NCBI RefSeq assembly: GCF_026342835.1
Contig: NZ_JAPEMI010000002.1
Location: 1,612,001 to 1,676,000 of the forward strand
Reading direction: 5' to 3'
Length of the DNA stretch: 64,000 bases
Origin: Streptomyces sp. NBC_00154
GTDB lineage: Bacteria; Actinomycetota; Actinomycetes; Streptomycetales; Streptomycetaceae
This document shows, one piece after another, positions 28,084-37,141 of the stretch; within the stretch, counting starts at the first letter, position 1; every line of letters begins with the position of its first letter. The position numbers and the translations under genes were made by a program. The notes under the pieces were generated by a model that saw only the letters and a list, made by a program, of their open reading frames with translations, did no database searches and was not told where the DNA came from.

Positions 28084-29214
28084 TCAGTCGGGCCCCTGGC
28101 CCCCCAACCCGTGCCGCTGGATCATCCGTGAGATGTCCTTCGCGGTGACGATCCCCACCAGACGGCCCCCGTCCACGACGAGAATGCGCATGCCACCACC
28201 CGGGCGGAGCTTCTCGAGAGTGTCACTCAGAAGATCAGTCGGGGCGGCAACCGCGCACTGTGAGAGCGGCATCGCCACCTCGCGCACGCGCACGGCCTCC
28301 CGGCGCGCTCCCGGTATCCGGGCAAGCCTGCGTACTTCAACGATCCCACTGGGACGGCCCTCGAAATCGAGCAGTGGCACGGCGGAATGGCGGGAGTTCA
28401 CCGCCACGTCGTCGATGAAATGCCGGATGGTCAGCCAGTCGGCGCCGGTGGTCACCGGGCTGGACATGGCATCGGCGACCTTGACGCCCCGCAGTGCCGT
28501 GTGGATCACGGCGCGCTGCCGTTCGGCGCCGGCGACGACCGTGATGAAGAGACCGACGAAGACGAGCCACAGCCCGCCCGGCACCCCGCGGAGGAAGGAG
28601 ATCCAACCGAAGGCCATCAGGAGGCCGCCCATGACCTGACCGCTCAGGGAGGCAGCCCGATCCGCACGGTCCCGGTCTCCGGTTCGCCACCACAACAGTG
28701 CCTGCACCACCCTTCCGCCGTCGAGCGGCGCAGCGGGCAGTAGGTTGAATGCCCCCAGGAACAGGTTCGCCCAGCCGAGCCACACCAGCACAGCGGCGGG
28801 CACCGCCCAGCCGGACATCGCATGCAGCCCGATTCCCGCTCCGAGCGCGACACCCCCGACGGCCAGGCTGGTGAGTGGCCCGCTGACCGCCACCGCGAAA
28901 GCCACCGCCGCCGTCTGCGGTCGCCCCATCCGGGTCATCCCACCCAGCGCCCACAGCGTCACATCCTGTACCGCGATCTTCTTCCTGCGGGCAGTCGCAG
29001 CGTGCGCCGTCTCGTGGAGCAGGAGGCTGAGCATGAGCAGCACGGCCCCCACGGCACTGGCGAACGTGTACACCGCATTCGAGCGCCCTGGAGTCCATGC
29101 CGGGAGAGTCTGGCGGCCAAGACCGTACGCGAACAGGATCACCAGCAGCGGCATGCTCCAGTGCATCCGCAATGGCACCCCGACAACTTGTCCGACACGG
29201 ACCGATCCGTTCAT
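28084..29214 (-). CDS. Site-2 protease (M50) family metalloprotease with two CBS domains
   Basis: A 376-residue membrane protein. The N-terminal ~220 residues hold the S2P core: zinc motif LLLHETAHA (HExxH) and the third ligand in NLLPAAPLDGGRV. The C-terminal part is a CBS pair (VADAMSSPVTTGADWLTI...RPSGIVEVRRL and VREVAMPLSQC...RLVGIVTAKDI). This is the Rv2625c/MJ0392 architecture, in which CBS domains are thought to gate intramembrane cleavage by adenine nucleotides; the mycobacterial homologue belongs to the DosR regulon. The ATG at 29214 follows AGGAG. The substrate is unknown. Confidence 0.9.
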   Translation of the reverse strand: MNGSVRVGQVVGVPLRMHWSMPLLVILFAYGLGRQTLPAWTPGRSNAVYTFASAVGAVLLMLSLLLHETAHAATARRKKIAVQDVTLWALGGMTRMGRPQTAAVAFAVAVSGPLTSLAVGGVALGAGIGLHAMSGWAVPAAVLVWLGWANLFLGAFNLLPAAPLDGGRVVQALLWWRTGDRDRADRAASLSGQVMGGLLMAFGWISFLRGVPGGLWLVFVGLFITVVAGAERQRAVIHTALRGVKVADAMSSPVTTGADWLTIRHFIDDVAVNSRHSAVPLLDFEGRPSGIVEVRRLARIPGARREAVRVREVAMPLSQCAVAAPTDLLSDTLEKLRPGGGMRILVVDGGRLVGIVTAKDISRMIQRHGLGGQGPD

Positions 29215-29376
29215 CGTCGTCTCCTGTCGGCCCGGAACCCGGTCCGTCGGGCAGGATCTCGCGACCTGACTCCGAACCGACCAGCACCGGACCCACCCAC
29301 AATTGTCGCTCTCGGAAGCTCCCGCCCACGACAGCCCCGGTCTGCCCACAGGCGCCGGAGCCGAGGTAGCTGAGGC

Positions 29377-30134
29377 TCAGGCAACCTCGAGACGCCACAA
29401 CGACGTGACCTCGCCCGCACGGGCTCTGTGCAAAAGGTTCGACGGATCCGTGGCACGCGGGTGGCACCACTTCGTGACCGTGCGGGACAGCACGCGCAGG
29501 CCCGCCGCTGCGATCGCGTCCGGCAGTTCTGTACGTCTGCGAAGCCCGAGGCGTTCCGCGAGGTCGGAGAGGTCGTACACCGCCCGGTCCAGCGGCGTGC
29601 GGGGGCGGTCCGGGAGCCAGGGTGGGTTGCAGATGATCAGGTGGGCGCGGCCTGCCGGGAAGAGATGGGCATGCCGTACGTCGATCCTGTCGGCCAGGCC
29701 GAGGCGGGCGGCGTTGTCACGGGCGCAATCCACGGCGCGCGCCTCCTGGTCGTGGCGACGATGCGGCGCACTCCACGACGGGCGAGGACGGCGGACAGCA
29801 CTCCCGTACCCGTGCCGATGCCGAAGGCCGTGTCCCCCGCAGGCAGTTCGGTCTCGGCCGCCAGGTCGACGTACTCGCTGCGGACCGGGGAGAAGACCCC
29901 GTATTGCGGGTGGATGCGGCTGCCGCCGAGCGCCGGGATCTCCACGTCTTTCCTGCGCCATTCGTACGCGCCGATCACGCCGAGCAATTCACGCAGCGAG
30001 CCGACTCCGGGCCCTGCGCACAGGCCGTGCGCGTGGGTGCAGGCATCCTGCGCCCGGGGCCCGCGGCGCAGCGGGACCGTCCAGTCGCCCTCATACGGAA
30101 TGAGCAGCATGCCCAGCAGCCGCGCCCGGCGCAC
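29377..30134 (-). pseudogene. Class I SAM-dependent methyltransferase, frameshifted
   Basis: The upstream frame gives RIHPQYGVFSPVRSEYVDLA and the SAM-binding GIGTGTGVLSAVLARRGVRR then IVAT. One missing base near 29752 moves the match to the next frame: QEARAVDCARDNAARLGLAD, IICNPPWLPDRPRTPLDRAV, ...VTSLWRLEVA to the stop at 29377. Together these form a complete methyltransferase core with the NPPW catalytic motif of N-methylases. The N-terminal limit is uncertain. A sequencing error cannot be excluded because everything else is intact. Confidence 0.75.
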
Positions 30135-30304
30135 CTGTTCGCGACGGTGCAGCCGAAATGCCTCGGGACGCTGTCCGCCGACGGTTTACGTCCTGGCGCC
30201 GGCCGGTCGTCGTACCAGGCAGTAGCCGGGTGTCGTCGCGGTTGGCACGCTGCGTGCCCACGGCGTCGACCTCGTGCTGATCCGGCGCGATGGCCACGGG
30301 GTTG

Positions 30305-31459
30305 CTAGAGCCAGTCGCGGCGTTTGAAGGCTACGTACAGGCCGACGCAGACCACGGCCATCAGGGCGATGGCGAAGGGGTAACCGAGGACCCAGTGCAG
30401 CTCGGGCATGTGGTCGAAGTTCATGCCGTAGACGGTGCCGATGAGGGTGGGCGCGAAGAGGATGGCCGCCCAGGCGGAGACCTTCTTGATCTCGTCGTTC
30501 TGGGCGTGGCCGGCCTCGGCCAGCTGCTTCATCTCCTCGTTCTGGGCCTGATTGACCAGAGTGGCGTTGACGGTGAGGATGTCGCCGAGCATCTCGCGGA
30601 AGCTGTCCACGCGCTCGACCACGGTGGTGTCGTGGTCGGCGACGTCACGCAGGTAACGCTGAAGCTCCTCGTCCGTGCCGTACTTTTCGAAACCGGCCTC
30701 GAGCCCGCGCATGATGGTCAGGAGCGGCCGGGTGGCGCGCTGGAACTCGACGACTTCGCGGGAGAGTTCGTAGATACGGCGGGAGACCTTCGGGTCGCCG
30801 CCGAACACCTCGGTCTCGATCTCGTCGATGTCGTGCTGGAGGCCCGCCACCACGGGCGCGTAACCGTCGACCACCGCGTCCAGGATCGCGTACAGCACCG
30901 CCTCGGGGCCGAGCGCCAGCAGCTCGGGGTCGCCCTCCAGTCGCTTGCGGACGATGGCCAGGTCGGGTGCCTGGCTGTGCCGTACGGTCAGCACGAATCC
31001 GGGGCCGACGAACAGATGGAGTTCCCCGAAGTCCACCTCCTCGGCTTCGTCCATGTACCGGGCGGAGCGCAGCACGACGAAAAGCGTGTCCCCGTAGCGC
31101 TCCAGTTTCGGTCGCTGGTGGGCCACGATGGCGTCCTCGACGGCCAGCTCGTGCAGCCCGAACTGCTCCGCCGCCTCCCACAGCTGCGCGGGGGAAGGGC
31201 GGTACAGCCCGATCCACGCCATGGTGCCCGGTTCCCCCGGAAGCCGCTCGTAGATCTCCTCCAGCGTCGAGGGCGTTGCGATCCGACGTCCGGCACGGTA
31301 GATCGCCGCGTCCACCACGCTGCGGGCCAGCGACGCGGGGGGCTCTTCCTGCTCCGCCCGTGGATCCATCGAATGCTCGGGGGCCGGGTCCGGCCCGTGT
31401 CCGCCCGGGCTCAGCGGCCACTTACCCGCTCGGGCCGCACGCGATCGCCAATCGGACAT
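30305..31459 (-). CDS. corA: CorA-family Mg2+/Co2+ transporter
   Basis: A 384-residue protein with a large acidic cytosolic N-terminal domain (WIGLYRPSPAQLWEAAEQFG; FVVLRSARYMDEAEEVDFGE), a long stalk helix, and two C-terminal membrane helices. The selectivity motif YGMNF ends the first helix, and the protein finishes with a basic KRRDWL tail. It would import divalent cations as a pentamer. The ATG at 31459 follows a strong GGAGG eight bases upstream; the frame extends to 31567 without a site. It is divergent from the VOC gene. Confidence 0.93.
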   Translation of the reverse strand: MSDWRSRAARAGKWPLSPGGHGPDPAPEHSMDPRAEQEEPPASLARSVVDAAIYRAGRRIATPSTLEEIYERLPGEPGTMAWIGLYRPSPAQLWEAAEQFGLHELAVEDAIVAHQRPKLERYGDTLFVVLRSARYMDEAEEVDFGELHLFVGPGFVLTVRHSQAPDLAIVRKRLEGDPELLALGPEAVLYAILDAVVDGYAPVVAGLQHDIDEIETEVFGGDPKVSRRIYELSREVVEFQRATRPLLTIMRGLEAGFEKYGTDEELQRYLRDVADHDTTVVERVDSFREMLGDILTVNATLVNQAQNEEMKQLAEAGHAQNDEIKKVSAWAAILFAPTLIGTVYGMNFDHMPELHWVLGYPFAIALMAVVCVGLYVAFKRRDWL

Positions 31460-31696
31460 GACAGAAACCTCCAGAAGGAAATCCACCTGAGTTCGGTCCA
31501 TGTGGCGGCTCCGAATCAGGTGGTACCTGGCCGGGCGAGGTCTCTTGCAAACCGGCCCTCGGCACAAAACAGCCTATGGGCGGCCGCCACACCTGTCGTG
31601 TCGCGGCCGGTAGGGCGCTGAGCCCCAGTGGCTCGACCTGCCCGGCGCTACTGTGGGACGTGCCGGTAGTACGTGACGGGCGAGGAGATGGCAGGC

Positions 31697-32482
31697 ATGT
31701 CAACCTCAAGCCACGCGATGTTCGGCGCTCCGTGTTGGGTCAGCCTCATGACCCATGATCTCGAAGCGGCGCAGCAGTTCTACGGTTCTGTCCTCGACTG
31801 GACGTTCCGTCGAGCTCGGGTCGGGGACGCCTGCTCCGTCGGTCTTCACGAGGGGATTCCGGTCGCCGGTATCGGCGCGCTCGCACGGGATCTCGCTGTG
31901 GCCGTGGTGTGGACGCCGTACTTCGCCGTTGACGACGCCGACGTGACCACAGCACGGATCCGCGAGCGCTGCGCCACGCTGGCCGTCGGCCCCCTCTCCT
32001 TCGGCACCGGCCGGGCGGCACTGGCCGCGGACCGTGACGGCGCAGTCTTCGGGATCTGGGAGGGAGAGGTCATCCCGGACTGGGGGGTGGGTCGCAAAGG
32101 GGCCCCCGCTTGGCTCGAACTGCGTACCAGAGATGCTTTCGATGCCGCCATCTTCTATGGCGAAGTCCTCGACTGGGGCGGCGAGCGACCGGGCAGCTGC
32201 CAAGTCGCCTACGAAAACGATCACGTCGTGCTCCGTCACGGCGAAGACACGGTGGCGCGGCTCAGCGGCGGAGCCGTGGAGGCTGCTCCCGACCCGCAGG
32301 TCCGACCGCGCTGGCACGTCCATTTCCGGGTGCCTGACATCGAGGCTGCCGTTCACACGGCCACTGGCCTCGGAGGCAGCAGCGTCTCTCCCGTGGAGCA
32401 ATCCGAGACCGATCGCTGGATCACGCTGCGTGACCCGGAGGGTGGACTGTTCACCGTCACCTCGCCCCGGCTCGGGGACTGA
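31697..32482 (+). CDS. VOC-family (glyoxalase/bleomycin-resistance-like) protein, two modules
   Basis: A 261-residue protein of two vicinal-oxygen-chelate modules: residues 8-115 (APCWVSLMTHDLEAAQQFYG...FGIWEGE) and 125-258 (APAWLELRTRDAFDAAIFYG...LRDPEGGLFTVTSPR). Duplicated proteins of this type are frequent in Streptomyces and their substrates are mostly unknown. GAGGAG lies nine bases before the ATG at 31697, which favours it over ATG 31688 and GTG 31673. Confidence 0.88.
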   Translation: MSTSSHAMFGAPCWVSLMTHDLEAAQQFYGSVLDWTFRRARVGDACSVGLHEGIPVAGIGALARDLAVAVVWTPYFAVDDADVTTARIRERCATLAVGPLSFGTGRAALAADRDGAVFGIWEGEVIPDWGVGRKGAPAWLELRTRDAFDAAIFYGEVLDWGGERPGSCQVAYENDHVVLRHGEDTVARLSGGAVEAAPDPQVRPRWHVHFRVPDIEAAVHTATGLGGSSVSPVEQSETDRWITLRDPEGGLFTVTSPRLGD

Positions 32483-32606
32483 GCCCTCCGGAGGCGGATC
32501 GCCGGGCATCCGCCGAGAGAGCCTGCCGAGGCCCCGCCCGACGGCCCGAGAGCGGACGACACGCGGGCACATCGACCGGTTCGGAGCCGTCCCTGACGGA
32601 CGGCTG

Positions 32607-33092
32607 TTACGCATCGTTGTTGCGGTCAGTCGCCAGTGCGTCACGGGGGTCGGCGTCGGGTGGCATGTCCTCGACGACCTTGGCGAGTCGCCCGAGCATG
32701 GTGCGGTGTCGGATCTGCAGGAGGGCGTCGAGGGCGGCGTTGTGGAACTTCCCTCCCGGCCCGCGCAAAGGGTGTTCGTCGACAATCACGAGGGTGTTGT
32801 CGCCCCAGGGCCGGATGTCGAAGGAGATTCGTGCGGTGCCGAGCGGACCGTTATCGGCCTCGAGTTCGAGTGCACCGGGCCGGTCGATGCGACGGACGGT
32901 GGTGTGGCCCTGGAACTCCTTGGGGCCCAGACGCACCGTGTAGTCGATCGAAGATCCGACCTCGGGCCATCGGCCTTCCCTCGGGCCGGTTTCGTGCGTG
33001 CCGACGACCCAGTCGCCGTAGCGGGTTTCGTCCTCGAGGAGGGACCACACCACACCTGGCTTACGGAGGATGAGCTGGTGCCGTACGGCCAT
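32607..33092 (-). CDS. SRPBCC (START-like) family protein
   Basis: A 161-residue protein with the helix-grip features of polyketide cyclase/START-like proteins: KPGVVWSLLEDETRYGDWVV near the N-terminus, the central IDYTVRLGPKEFQGHTTV strands, and the final helix with HNAALDALLQIRHRTMLGRL. It likely binds a hydrophobic ligand; the function is unknown. GGAGG precedes the ATG at 33092. It stands alone, convergent with the VOC gene. Confidence 0.85.
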   Translation of the reverse strand: MAVRHQLILRKPGVVWSLLEDETRYGDWVVGTHETGPREGRWPEVGSSIDYTVRLGPKEFQGHTTVRRIDRPGALELEADNGPLGTARISFDIRPWGDNTLVIVDEHPLRGPGGKFHNAALDALLQIRHRTMLGRLAKVVEDMPPDADPRDALATDRNNDA

Positions 33093-33315
33093 GATCGCCT
33101 CCTACGCATTCGGCTCCGCTGTCGAGGTCGTTCGATTGCTCGGCCGCCGGCAGCCAGCGCACTGCGCCGATTGCCGGCGGGCCCAGGACGAACGCAGAAC
33201 TCTGAGGGAACGGAGCTGGTGCGTACTGCCGCCGCATCTCCTCAGGTGGCTGGAGGCCTGTCTGTCGGATCAGCCCTCCCGCGAGCCCGGCGTGATCCGA
33301 TGGAGTGGGCCTAAC

Positions 33316-33705
33316 CTACCCCTGCCTGGATTTTTTGTCGGGAGGATCCTGAGGGTCAACCCCGGTGGTTGCCGAGGCGTCCTTGGTGCCGCTGGGGCGC
33401 TGTGAACGGCCTCTACGGCCCGTGTCGTGCATGCCTTCCTCGGAACCCTTGGCGCGCTCTTCGCCTCTGCGACCGGTGCTTTTCGCGGTGTCGCCGGCGA
33501 CGTCCTTGTTTTCCTCTTTGGAGATCTTCCTGCCGGGTCCCGGGCCGGGTGCGTGCTCCTCGGGGTGGAAGGAGCGATGCGCGCTTGGATTGTCCTGTTG
33601 GCGAGTCTCGTCCACGTCCGACGCCCAGCCGTGCTGCTGGGTTCCTTTGTGTCGGCTCGGACCTTCGCCGTGCGGCGGCTGGGATGGCTTTGGATGTTTG
33701 GGCAT
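33316..33705 (-). CDS. Hydrophilic, probably disordered small protein
   Basis: A 129-residue protein rich in Gly, Pro, Lys, Glu and Asp with almost no hydrophobic residues (KHPKPSQPPHGEGPSRHKG; ISKEENKDVAGDTAKSTGRR). This resembles the stress-linked hydrophilin-like proteins common in Streptomyces. No domain. AGGCAGGCC precedes the ATG at 33705. The 220 bases between it and the SRPBCC gene hold nothing I recognise. Confidence 0.6.
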   Translation of the reverse strand: MPKHPKPSQPPHGEGPSRHKGTQQHGWASDVDETRQQDNPSAHRSFHPEEHAPGPGPGRKISKEENKDVAGDTAKSTGRRGEERAKGSEEGMHDTGRRGRSQRPSGTKDASATTGVDPQDPPDKKSRQG

Positions 33706-34404
33706 GAGTAGGCCTGCCTGCCTGTGGGGGGTGGGGTCCGGTCTGCGAACGCGAAAACTCTTCGCAGTTCCCTTGCAAAAATTCTGCCATTCATTACGAA
33801 GGTGGGCATATCGGGTCTATACCGCATAGCACCGAGTGTGCGCACGGGAGTCGCCTCCAGTATTCGAATGACCGTGCGAGGAAGATGTGCCTTCCAACAG
33901 GTCTTTCATCGGAAGTGCGCACGCTCGGCGGAGCGCCTCCCGGCCCTCGTAACGCTGGGGTCTTGCGGCCGAGGCGCGCGGCGAGGGGGGAGATGACGGC
34001 CGTCGGGACCGGCGAGGGCTGACTGATGGATGGTCGCTCGGACCAGGCCCTCGGGGGAGCGTGAAGTCGACGCCTCGCATGCGCAGGCCGGAGACGCGGC
34101 TTCCGGGCTGGGGGAGTCGACCGCTGACGTCTCCTGGGAGGGCCAGTGAGACCTCGACCTGCTGAGGCAGGAGCGCCAGTGGATGGGCACCTTCGAACGA
34201 CAACCGCCACGGCCACGCCACGTGTACCGACGGCTCCGGCGCGTTGCCTTCCCGCTCGTCGTCACTTCGCGGTACGAAAGGGCCCTGCTCCCACCCCGCA
34301 CCGGCGTCGCGGTCGCGCAGTCGGAAGTGTGGCCGCCGCAGCTCGGGGTAGTCGGCCGGTCAGGCCAACGGCCCGTCCAGAGTTGTCGAGCGGAAGGATC
34401 GTCC
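33706..34404. other. Intergenic region without recognisable gene
   Basis: About 700 bases. Frames on the minus strand (33794-34221) are open but show no family pattern and have mixed composition. 33770-33870 is AT-richer than the surroundings and may contain a promoter for the minus-strand hydrophilic gene. Confidence 0.4.
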
Positions 34405-34677
34405 ATGTTGATGGCTCACCCGGCCGTACTGCGGAGCTTGATCGAGCAGCACGAGACTCTGATGGTGCTGGAGGCCGAGAGCGGCGCCCGTGACGCGCGG
34501 CAGCGGATAGGCGATGTGGCATACACGCTGTGTGTGGCCACGGGCACGGGGGACATCGACAGTGCGCTGGTGGCCGCCCGTTATCAGTTGCCGGGGGCCC
34601 GTCCTCAGGATGACTCCCTGCTGGCGGCCGGACCCGTGAACCTGCCGTCGGGCGCAATCACAGGCATCCTGAGATGA
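34405..34677 (+). CDS. DUF5133 family protein
   Basis: A 90-residue protein beginning MLMAHPAVLRSLIEQHETLM, with VAYTLCVATGT and AARYQLPGARPQDDSLL, the pattern of DUF5133 proteins of streptomycetes. These proteins often sit in stress or developmental islands; their role is unknown. GGAAGGATC precedes the ATG. Longer in-frame extensions upstream lack a ribosome site. Confidence 0.85.
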   Translation: MLMAHPAVLRSLIEQHETLMVLEAESGARDARQRIGDVAYTLCVATGTGDIDSALVAARYQLPGARPQDDSLLAAGPVNLPSGAITGILR

Positions 34678-34839
34678 CTGGAGTGGTCCGTCAGGACGGC
34701 GTAACACAGGGAGCCCGGAAGGAAGGCTGAAGGCAACCGGCGACCAACGCGCAGCACATCTCCGGCCGGTCAGAGGCGCCGCGCTGCCTTCCCGACCGCC
34801 GGGGCATGGCGCGTGAAAGTCTCACAGGGAGATTCCTTC

Positions 34840-35529
34840 ATGGCTTCCGAGTCTGCAGAAACAGCAGAATCCCCCTACCCTTTTGTGATCACGCTGCCCG
34901 GCGTCTACGCGCCGCAGCACGACACGCGGCTGCTGATGGTCGCCCTGGACCGGGAACACGTCGCAGCGGGTTCGGATGTGCTGGATCTCGGAACGGGGAG
35001 CGGCGCTTTGGCCGTGCGCGCCGCTCAGCTCGGTGGACGGGTGACGGCCGTGGACATCGCGCGCTGTGCCGTGGCGACCACGCGGCTCAACGCGCTGTTG
35101 CACCGCCAGCGCATCACTGTTCGCCACAGTGATCTGGCCTCCGCCCTGCAGGACCGTCGCTACGACCTCATTCTTTGCAACCCGCCGTATGTCCCGGCTC
35201 CGCACGCCCGGGTGCCCACGCATGGTTCGTCGCGAGCCTGGGACGCGGGGTTCGACGGCCGGGCGGTCGTGGACCGTGTCTGCGATGGCGCCCCTGCCGC
35301 GCTGCGCACCGCAGGCGTGCTCCTGATGGTGCACTCCGGGTTGTGCGATCCCGCTGCCACTCTGCGCCGCCTGTCCCGCGGCGGCCTCAAAGCGACAGTT
35401 AGCGCACACGCGCGCGTCCCGCTCGGGCCTGTTCTCCTGTCCAGGCAGAGCTGGCTCCAGGAACGGCATCTGATGAAGGCCAACGATTCATATGAGGAAC
35501 TGGTGGTCATCCGTGCCGAACGCCCCTGA
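34840..35529 (+). CDS. HemK/MTQ2-like class I methyltransferase
   Basis: A 229-residue protein with SAM motif I (VLDLGTGSGALAVRAAQLGG), motif II (VTAVDIARCAVATTR) and the catalytic motif IV LILCNPPYVPAP, typical of N5-glutamine or related N-methyltransferases (HemK/PrmC/MTQ2). GGGAG precedes the ATG at 34840. Its 3' end overlaps the CDGSH gene by 17 bases, so the genes form an operon. In other streptomycetes a similar methyltransferase sits next to a CDGSH protein and an iron-containing redox enzyme; the last partner is absent here. Confidence 0.87.
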   Translation: MASESAETAESPYPFVITLPGVYAPQHDTRLLMVALDREHVAAGSDVLDLGTGSGALAVRAAQLGGRVTAVDIARCAVATTRLNALLHRQRITVRHSDLASALQDRRYDLILCNPPYVPAPHARVPTHGSSRAWDAGFDGRAVVDRVCDGAPAALRTAGVLLMVHSGLCDPAATLRRLSRGGLKATVSAHARVPLGPVLLSRQSWLQERHLMKANDSYEELVVIRAERP

Positions 35530-35887
35530 ATCCAGGCGTCGTATCACTCTGAACGACAACGGGCCCTGGCTGGTGGAAGGGTCGGTGGAGGTGACCGGTA
35601 CCGATGGCACCACCGTGGCCTCGTACCGCTTCACCGTCGCCATATGTACATGTCGCCGCAGCCACATCTATCCCTGGTGCGACACCAGCCACCGGCGACG
35701 CACCGGGCGGGGCGCCACAGATCCGTCTTCCGACGGTCGAAGGCTCGACGAGCCGCATGCGGAGGCTCGACGACAGGCAGATCCTGTGGCGAGCCACGAG
35801 TTGAGCGAGCGCGACGACGAGCTCTGTGGAGGGATCGGTCAGTCAGCCGAGGAGAGAGGGCACGGCTGTGCGGAGCGTGGGTGTTGA
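35513..35887 (+). CDS. CDGSH iron-sulfur domain protein with unusual C-terminal tail
   Basis: A 124-residue protein. The motif CTCRRSHIYPWCDTSH matches the CDGSH consensus CxC-x2-S-x3-P-x-C-D-x-S-H (Thr in place of Gly), which binds a labile 2Fe-2S cluster with three Cys and one His. The domain ends at about residue 62; the rest is a hydrophilic tail overlapping the next gene by 20 bases, longer than usual and perhaps the product of a small deletion. The GTG start gives the typical MPNAPES-like N-terminus. The role may be iron or redox handling. Confidence 0.8.
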   Translation: MPNAPESRRRITLNDNGPWLVEGSVEVTGTDGTTVASYRFTVAICTCRRSHIYPWCDTSHRRRTGRGATDPSSDGRRLDEPHAEARRQADPVASHELSERDDELCGGIGQSAEERGHGCAERGC

Positions 35888-36956
35888 GGAGGAACTTCTC
35901 CTGGTTGACGCGGAGAGCGGTGAACCACAGGCACTGTCGACAGCGGTTTTGGCCATGGTGGACCGACATGCCGAAGGAGAGTGTGCCTTCGAGCCCGAGC
36001 TGCACCGCCAGCAACTCGAATTTGCCACCCGGCCTCAAACCGACATGGACGAGTTGGCGGAAGAGATAATCCGCCGACGGGTGGAGGCCGCCGGTCACGC
36101 GGCCGATGTGGGGGCCGCCGTGGTTGCACTGGCCACGTCCCCGCTCCCTGTCAGCCCGACGATCGGAACCGGTGAGCGGTATCACTGGCTGGAGCAGCAT
36201 TTCGGACTGACCGCGCAGGAACAGCTGACATGCGGATGCCATGTCCACGCGTCGGTGGAGTCGGACGAGGAGGGCGTCGCCGTGCTGGACCGCGTGCGGC
36301 CCTGGTTGTCGGTGCTGTTGGCCCTGAGTGGGAACTCGCCCTTCTGGCAGGGCCAGGACAGCGGCTACAACAGCTATCGGAGCAGGGTCTGGGGCCGCTG
36401 GCCGTCGTCAGGCCCGGTAGATGTATTCGGCTCGGCGGAGCGCTATCACGAGCAGATACGGGCGCTGCTCGACACCGAAGTGCTGCGCGACAGGGGAATG
36501 ATCTACTTTGATGCGCGCCTCTCCCACCGCTACCCCACCATCGAAGTCAGAGTTGCGGACGTGTGCCTCGATCCGGTGGGCACGGTGCTGCTGGCCACCC
36601 TGATTCGTGGTCTGGTCGAGACAGCGGCGCGTGAATGGCGAGCCGGTAAGCCGCCGGCCCGATTCCAGACAGCTCTCCTGCGCATGGCTGCCTGGCGAGC
36701 AAGCCGTTCCGGGCTGGATGACCGGCTGCTCCACCCTCTCACCATGCATCCCGAACCCGCCGAAACCGTGGCTCGTGCGCTGCTGGCGCATGTGCGCGGG
36801 GCCTTGGAGGAGAGCGGCGACCTGAAGGCGGCCGAGGACGCGCTGGACTTTTTGATCACTTCGGGAAACGGGGCGTGTGTCCAGAGAGATCTGATGCGGC
36901 GGACCGGTAGCCTCCGGGCCACTGTTACGGAGTGCGTACGGCGCACCCGAGGATGA
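35868..36956 (+). CDS. YbdK-type carboxylate-amine ligase (glutamate-cysteine ligase family 2)
   Basis: A 363-residue GCS2-family enzyme: RSVGVEEELLLVD at the N-terminus (metal/ATP-binding Glu cluster), TCGCHVHASVESDEEGVAVL, the conserved NSPFWQGQDSGYNSYRSRVW segment, and SHRYPTIEVRVADVC. These ligases join an amino acid to a carboxylate with ATP, related to gamma-glutamylcysteine synthesis. The GTG at 35868 follows AGAGGG. The frame overlaps the CDGSH gene end, so it is the third gene of the operon. The true substrate is not known. Confidence 0.9.
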   Translation: MRSVGVEEELLLVDAESGEPQALSTAVLAMVDRHAEGECAFEPELHRQQLEFATRPQTDMDELAEEIIRRRVEAAGHAADVGAAVVALATSPLPVSPTIGTGERYHWLEQHFGLTAQEQLTCGCHVHASVESDEEGVAVLDRVRPWLSVLLALSGNSPFWQGQDSGYNSYRSRVWGRWPSSGPVDVFGSAERYHEQIRALLDTEVLRDRGMIYFDARLSHRYPTIEVRVADVCLDPVGTVLLATLIRGLVETAAREWRAGKPPARFQTALLRMAAWRASRSGLDDRLLHPLTMHPEPAETVARALLAHVRGALEESGDLKAAEDALDFLITSGNGACVQRDLMRRTGSLRATVTECVRRTRG

Positions 36957-37141
36957 CGAAGAAACCTCGCGTTCATCGCAGCACGGGCTGCAGGACGCGA
37001 CCCCCTTCTCACCTACACAGTTGTTCCGCGCCGCACCGCGGACTGTCTGCGCTTCCATCCCGCCTGGGCTGAGCCACTTCCCCTTCATTCCCCTGCTGCT
37101 CACGGGGAGCCCCGCAGGCATCTACGTACGCCCACAACGGT

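Noticed and set aside
28085..28098. GGGCC-like palindrome at the 3' end of the site-2 protease gene
   Set aside because: Its spacer is three rather than four bases and it lies at a stop codon, so it was not counted as a fourth regulatory box.
33817..34221. Minus-strand 134-codon frame in the 33.7-34.4 kb gap
   Set aside because: It has no family pattern, no ribosome site and shifting composition; I could not support it as a gene.
36408..37121. Minus-strand frame across the ligase gene end
   Set aside because: Antisense to the identified carboxylate-amine ligase and without features of its own.
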